Assembly (NCBI GenBank): GCA_965223095.1
Contig: OZ244979.1
Location: 3,162,001-3,226,000 of the forward strand
DNA: 64,000 nt
From: J054 sp965223095
Lineage (GTDB): Bacteria; Pseudomonadota; Gammaproteobacteria; Steroidobacterales; GCA-2729495
Direction of reading: 5' to 3'
The notes below the pieces were generated by a model. The model worked only from the letters and a program-made list of their open reading frames with translations. It was not told where the DNA came from and did no database searches. The stretch's first letter is position 1. Each line of letters begins with the position of its first letter. Both the position numbers and the translations under genes were made by a program. Positions 61,419-64,000 of the stretch are shown piece after piece.

Positions 61419-63815
61419 TTAGGCTGATTGTAAAGATTCGAACGCTTCAATGGCCTCATCCCTGCCAAAATAGTTAGCTTCGGTATTCGCCACCGCCTTC
61501 TCTAGCTCAAGTTTAGCCCTGACCCGGTCACCAGTCTGCAAATATGCCATGCCCAAATGATAACGAAGCTCCGGGCTATCGCCCTGCGCCGCCACAGCAC
61601 GCTCTAAGAAGCGCGTGGCGGTAACATAATCCTTGTTACGATAATGCGCCCATCCCAGAGTATCTAAACGTCCAGGCGCATTGCTGTCGGCAAATCTAGT
61701 GGCCAGTGTTAAGGCCCGTCGATAACTTTCCATATCATCACGATGATTCAACAGCAGCATGGCTAGATTGTTGGCCGCGGCATCGGTGTTTCCACTGCTG
61801 GTCAATGCACGCTCATACGCCTTAGCAGCTAGATCATACTGGCCAGCCCGTTCGTATTCTGTGCCCAGCAGGAAAGCCAGCGCCGAACCATTGGCGGCAG
61901 CGTCAACGCCGGCTTCCAAGCTTGTAAAGCGCTCTTTCGAACCTTCGGGATAACGGTTCGCCAGATCAAAATAGGCATCGGTATATTCGGGCCGCTCTTT
62001 GATAAGCTGCTCTAAACCGGCTTTCGACGCCTCCATATCGCCGGCGGCGGCATAGGTTCGCGAGCGGATAAGCTGCGCTTCGAGCTTACCGGCATTGTAT
62101 TCAATAAATGAATCTAATACTTCTAAAGCCGACTCATAACGTTTATTAGCAACGGCCAATGTCGTAAAAGCTCTCAACGCGGCCATGGAGTCCGGGCTTT
62201 TCTCCAACGACCGACGGTAAGCAGCCAGCGCCTCATCAACGCTACCGCCGCTTTGTTCGGTGACCAAACCCAGTTGGAAATGACCACTGCCAGACTCGGG
62301 GTAAAGCTTGAGAATTCGATCAGCCGCTTCTTGCGCACGCGTGAAATCCTTGCTTTCCAACAGCAGCGCTACTAACGACTCCAGGGTCAACAAACTTTGT
62401 TGCCCAGCGTTTATCGCACCGCTAACCACATCTTCAGCATCACCAAACTCGCCCCGGTTTGTCAGTACGCTGGCCAGTGCCACCGTGGCCTTGGCGTTCT
62501 TCGGGTTTACCTCAATAACTTTTCTATAAGCCTCTTCGGCTAACTCCATCTGGCCTAGTTCTTGGTGAGCATTGCCCAAAAGCAGATAGGCCTGCCAAGA
62601 TTGAGGGTTTGAGCGAATTACCACCCGTGCATCGGCAATTACCGGCTTAAAGTCACCACTAGCCAAATTAAACGTGCCACGGGTCAGCAAAGCATCTTCA
62701 TCCGTCGGCCTGTCCGCAATTATTTGCTCGATTAACTGGTTCGCTTCATCTGGCTTATTCCGACGCATCAACACGGAAACAATTCGATTTCTGGCCGCAA
62801 AGGCACTATCAGCGTTGGGTGCCATTTCAATCGATTTCTCATACTCCGCCATGGCCCGATCGAGATCACCCTGCGAATCGTAGATCTTGCCGAGTGCCAA
62901 TCGCAGATCTGGCGCGTCTGGACTTTCTACGATGAACTCTTCCAGCGCATCCCGAGCCGCCTCTTCACCCTTTTGCACAGCGAGAAACTCAACGAGCATT
63001 ATCTTGGGACGCACCTCTTCTGAACGCTGACGAACAATATCCCGAATAGCTACTTCAGCGTCAGCGGCGCGATCCGCGTTGACGTATATACGCAGTAGCT
63101 CTTCGGTGTATAACTCGACCTCGGGCATAGCATCCGTTAGAAACTCAAGCTGTTCGATGTAGCCCTCTAAATCTTCTGCGGCAACCAAGTAACCAAGCCG
63201 TGCCTCCCAAACTCGCTGTTGATCGACGCTGCGCAGCGAATTTAGCTTTGCCCGGTATTCGCCCAAGAACTCTGCAGCCGCAGCCGGACCGTCTTGTTTG
63301 GACTTCACAAAAGCCGCCAGCAGCAAAGCCGCAGGGTCCATCTCCTCAAGCAAGCTAAAATCAGACAATGTCCGATCTGCGGCAACGTAATCACCCATTA
63401 CGGAATAGAGTTCCGCTTGCAGCAGACGCGAACGTGGATCCTCCGGGGCAAGCCGGGTGGCAATCTCGACTTGCTTCTCCAGCTTTTCTTGTTCCCGGGC
63501 AAGGGAATAAAGCCTGCCGAGCAATAAATGGACATCCAGGTCTTCCGGCGCCGAATCCTGTGCAATGAGCAAGTTTTCATGCGCGGCAATATAGGCTTTT
63601 TTGTCCATCGCCATCCGAGCCATTAGGACTCGCGCGCCTGCATTCTTAGGTTCTATTTGGGCAGCATTTCTTACCTCGATACTCGCACGCTCTATATCGC
63701 CACTTTCGTAAAAGTCGCTCGCTTTACGCAGGTATTCAGCGACGCGATCCTCAGGCGACGCGCACGCCACAAGTAGCAACGCTAGAATGCAAGAAATTGC
63801 AGGGCGCATTTTCAT
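61419..63815 (-). CDS. TPR-repeat lipoprotein, PrsT-like (PEP-CTERM system)
   Basis: 798 residues. The start MKMRPAISCILALLLVAC has a lipobox with Cys at residue 18, so it is a secreted lipoprotein. About twenty TPR units fill the rest, for example DVHLLLGRLYSLAREQEKLE and SWQAYLLLGNAHQELGQMEL. Length, lipobox and TPR-only content resemble the PrsT family that accompanies exosortase/PEP-CTERM and exopolysaccharide loci. It may scaffold envelope assembly. Its ATG overlaps the stop of an upstream gene (ATGA), so it is the second gene of an operon that continues beyond the right edge. Confidence 0.82.
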   Translation of the reverse strand: MKMRPAISCILALLLVACASPEDRVAEYLRKASDFYESGDIERASIEVRNAAQIEPKNAGARVLMARMAMDKKAYIAAHENLLIAQDSAPEDLDVHLLLGRLYSLAREQEKLEKQVEIATRLAPEDPRSRLLQAELYSVMGDYVAADRTLSDFSLLEEMDPAALLLAAFVKSKQDGPAAAAEFLGEYRAKLNSLRSVDQQRVWEARLGYLVAAEDLEGYIEQLEFLTDAMPEVELYTEELLRIYVNADRAADAEVAIRDIVRQRSEEVRPKIMLVEFLAVQKGEEAARDALEEFIVESPDAPDLRLALGKIYDSQGDLDRAMAEYEKSIEMAPNADSAFAARNRIVSVLMRRNKPDEANQLIEQIIADRPTDEDALLTRGTFNLASGDFKPVIADARVVIRSNPQSWQAYLLLGNAHQELGQMELAEEAYRKVIEVNPKNAKATVALASVLTNRGEFGDAEDVVSGAINAGQQSLLTLESLVALLLESKDFTRAQEAADRILKLYPESGSGHFQLGLVTEQSGGSVDEALAAYRRSLEKSPDSMAALRAFTTLAVANKRYESALEVLDSFIEYNAGKLEAQLIRSRTYAAAGDMEASKAGLEQLIKERPEYTDAYFDLANRYPEGSKERFTSLEAGVDAAANGSALAFLLGTEYERAGQYDLAAKAYERALTSSGNTDAAANNLAMLLLNHRDDMESYRRALTLATRFADSNAPGRLDTLGWAHYRNKDYVTATRFLERAVAAQGDSPELRYHLGMAYLQTGDRVRAKLELEKAVANTEANYFGRDEAIEAFESLQSA

Positions 63816-64000
63816 CTAGTCAATCTCCAATCAATGATCCGCAAAACTGGTGTGTATTGCGCCAGCGAATACCCAGACCAACCGATTATTATCGGTGTGA
63901 CCAGTCCAAAGCGCAAACCAAGTCCGCCGAAATCGCGCTGACCCTTATACATAGGGGTCATACGCTGATATGCAACAATCGCGCCGACCATTCCCCAAAT
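63812..64000 (-). CDS. C-terminal end of an unknown membrane protein (runs off right edge)
   Basis: The minus-strand frame is open from base 64000 to a TGA at 63814-63812, giving 62 residues. It includes RMTPMYKGQRDFGGLGLRFG followed by a hydrophobic stretch LVTPIIIGWSGYSLAQYTPV and ends IIDWRLTR. The stop overlaps the lipoprotein ATG by four bases, which supports it as a real coupled gene. The family cannot be recognised from the tail. Confidence 0.6.
   Translation of the reverse strand: MWGMVGAIVAYQRMTPMYKGQRDFGGLGLRFGLVTPIIIGWSGYSLAQYTPVLRIIDWRLTR

Overview
The window looks like a chromosomal segment of a free-living, probably marine, heterotrophic gammaproteobacterium. The evidence is a propionate/methylmalonyl-CoA pair (MeaB and epimerase), an AvtA closely resembling the E. 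coli enzyme, SecB and SlyD-type folding factors, a TonB-dependent receptor with the VTARKKEE / QDVPLSV plug start, two proteins with a VPVP-type PEP-CTERM sorting tail, and a very large number of TPR-fused sulfotransferases. I could not run a search, so the lineage is an inference. No rRNA, tRNA, CRISPR array, insertion sequence or phage gene was seen.

Layout. 1-7.2 kb holds core metabolism: the MeaB tail plus methylmalonyl-CoA epimerase, an ExeA-like ATPase, a FabD-like acyltransferase, valine-pyruvate aminotransferase and a TPP enzyme with a twin-arginine leader. 7.7-18 kb reads as an uptake and catabolism block: TonB receptor, TetR regulator with a coupled membrane protein, Rieske oxygenase, a nitrilase-superfamily protein with Ser at the catalytic Cys position, a small membrane protein and an aldehyde dehydrogenase. 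18-25.5 kb holds a TVP38/FAD-reductase pair, a PEP-CTERM protein, a three-gene MacA/MacB-like ABC exporter and a hypoxanthine/uracil-DNA glycosylase. 25.5-32.8 kb holds a cold-shock protein, an MFS transporter coupled to a bilin-reductase-like protein, an NmrA-like reductase, a DCC protein coupled to a saccharopine-reductase/DUF4166 protein, and a cysteine-cluster protein.

33-60.4 kb is the striking part. It is a patchwork of mostly single genes in alternating orientation, separated by 200-600 base gaps, nearly all encoding group-transfer or oxidation enzymes: five TPR-sulfotransferases, two stand-alone sulfotransferases, six 2-oxoglutarate/Fe(II)-type oxygenases (one TPR-fused), three methyltransferases (one TPR-fused), a glycosyltransferase with a TPR-like tail, a TPR-radical SAM/SPASM protein, an SGNH-like hydrolase, a GSCFA protein, a membrane acyltransferase and a second PEP-CTERM protein. 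The same N-terminal TPR module is joined to at least four unrelated catalytic folds, plus a C-terminal version on a fifth. I infer a decoration system in which TPR domains bring different chemistries to one shared carrier, either a protein or a surface glycan. The carrier is not identified.

60.4-64 kb returns to folding and envelope functions: SecB-like chaperone, SlyD-type isomerase, an 800-residue TPR lipoprotein resembling the PrsT family of PEP-CTERM loci, and the end of a membrane-protein gene that overlaps it and runs off the right edge.
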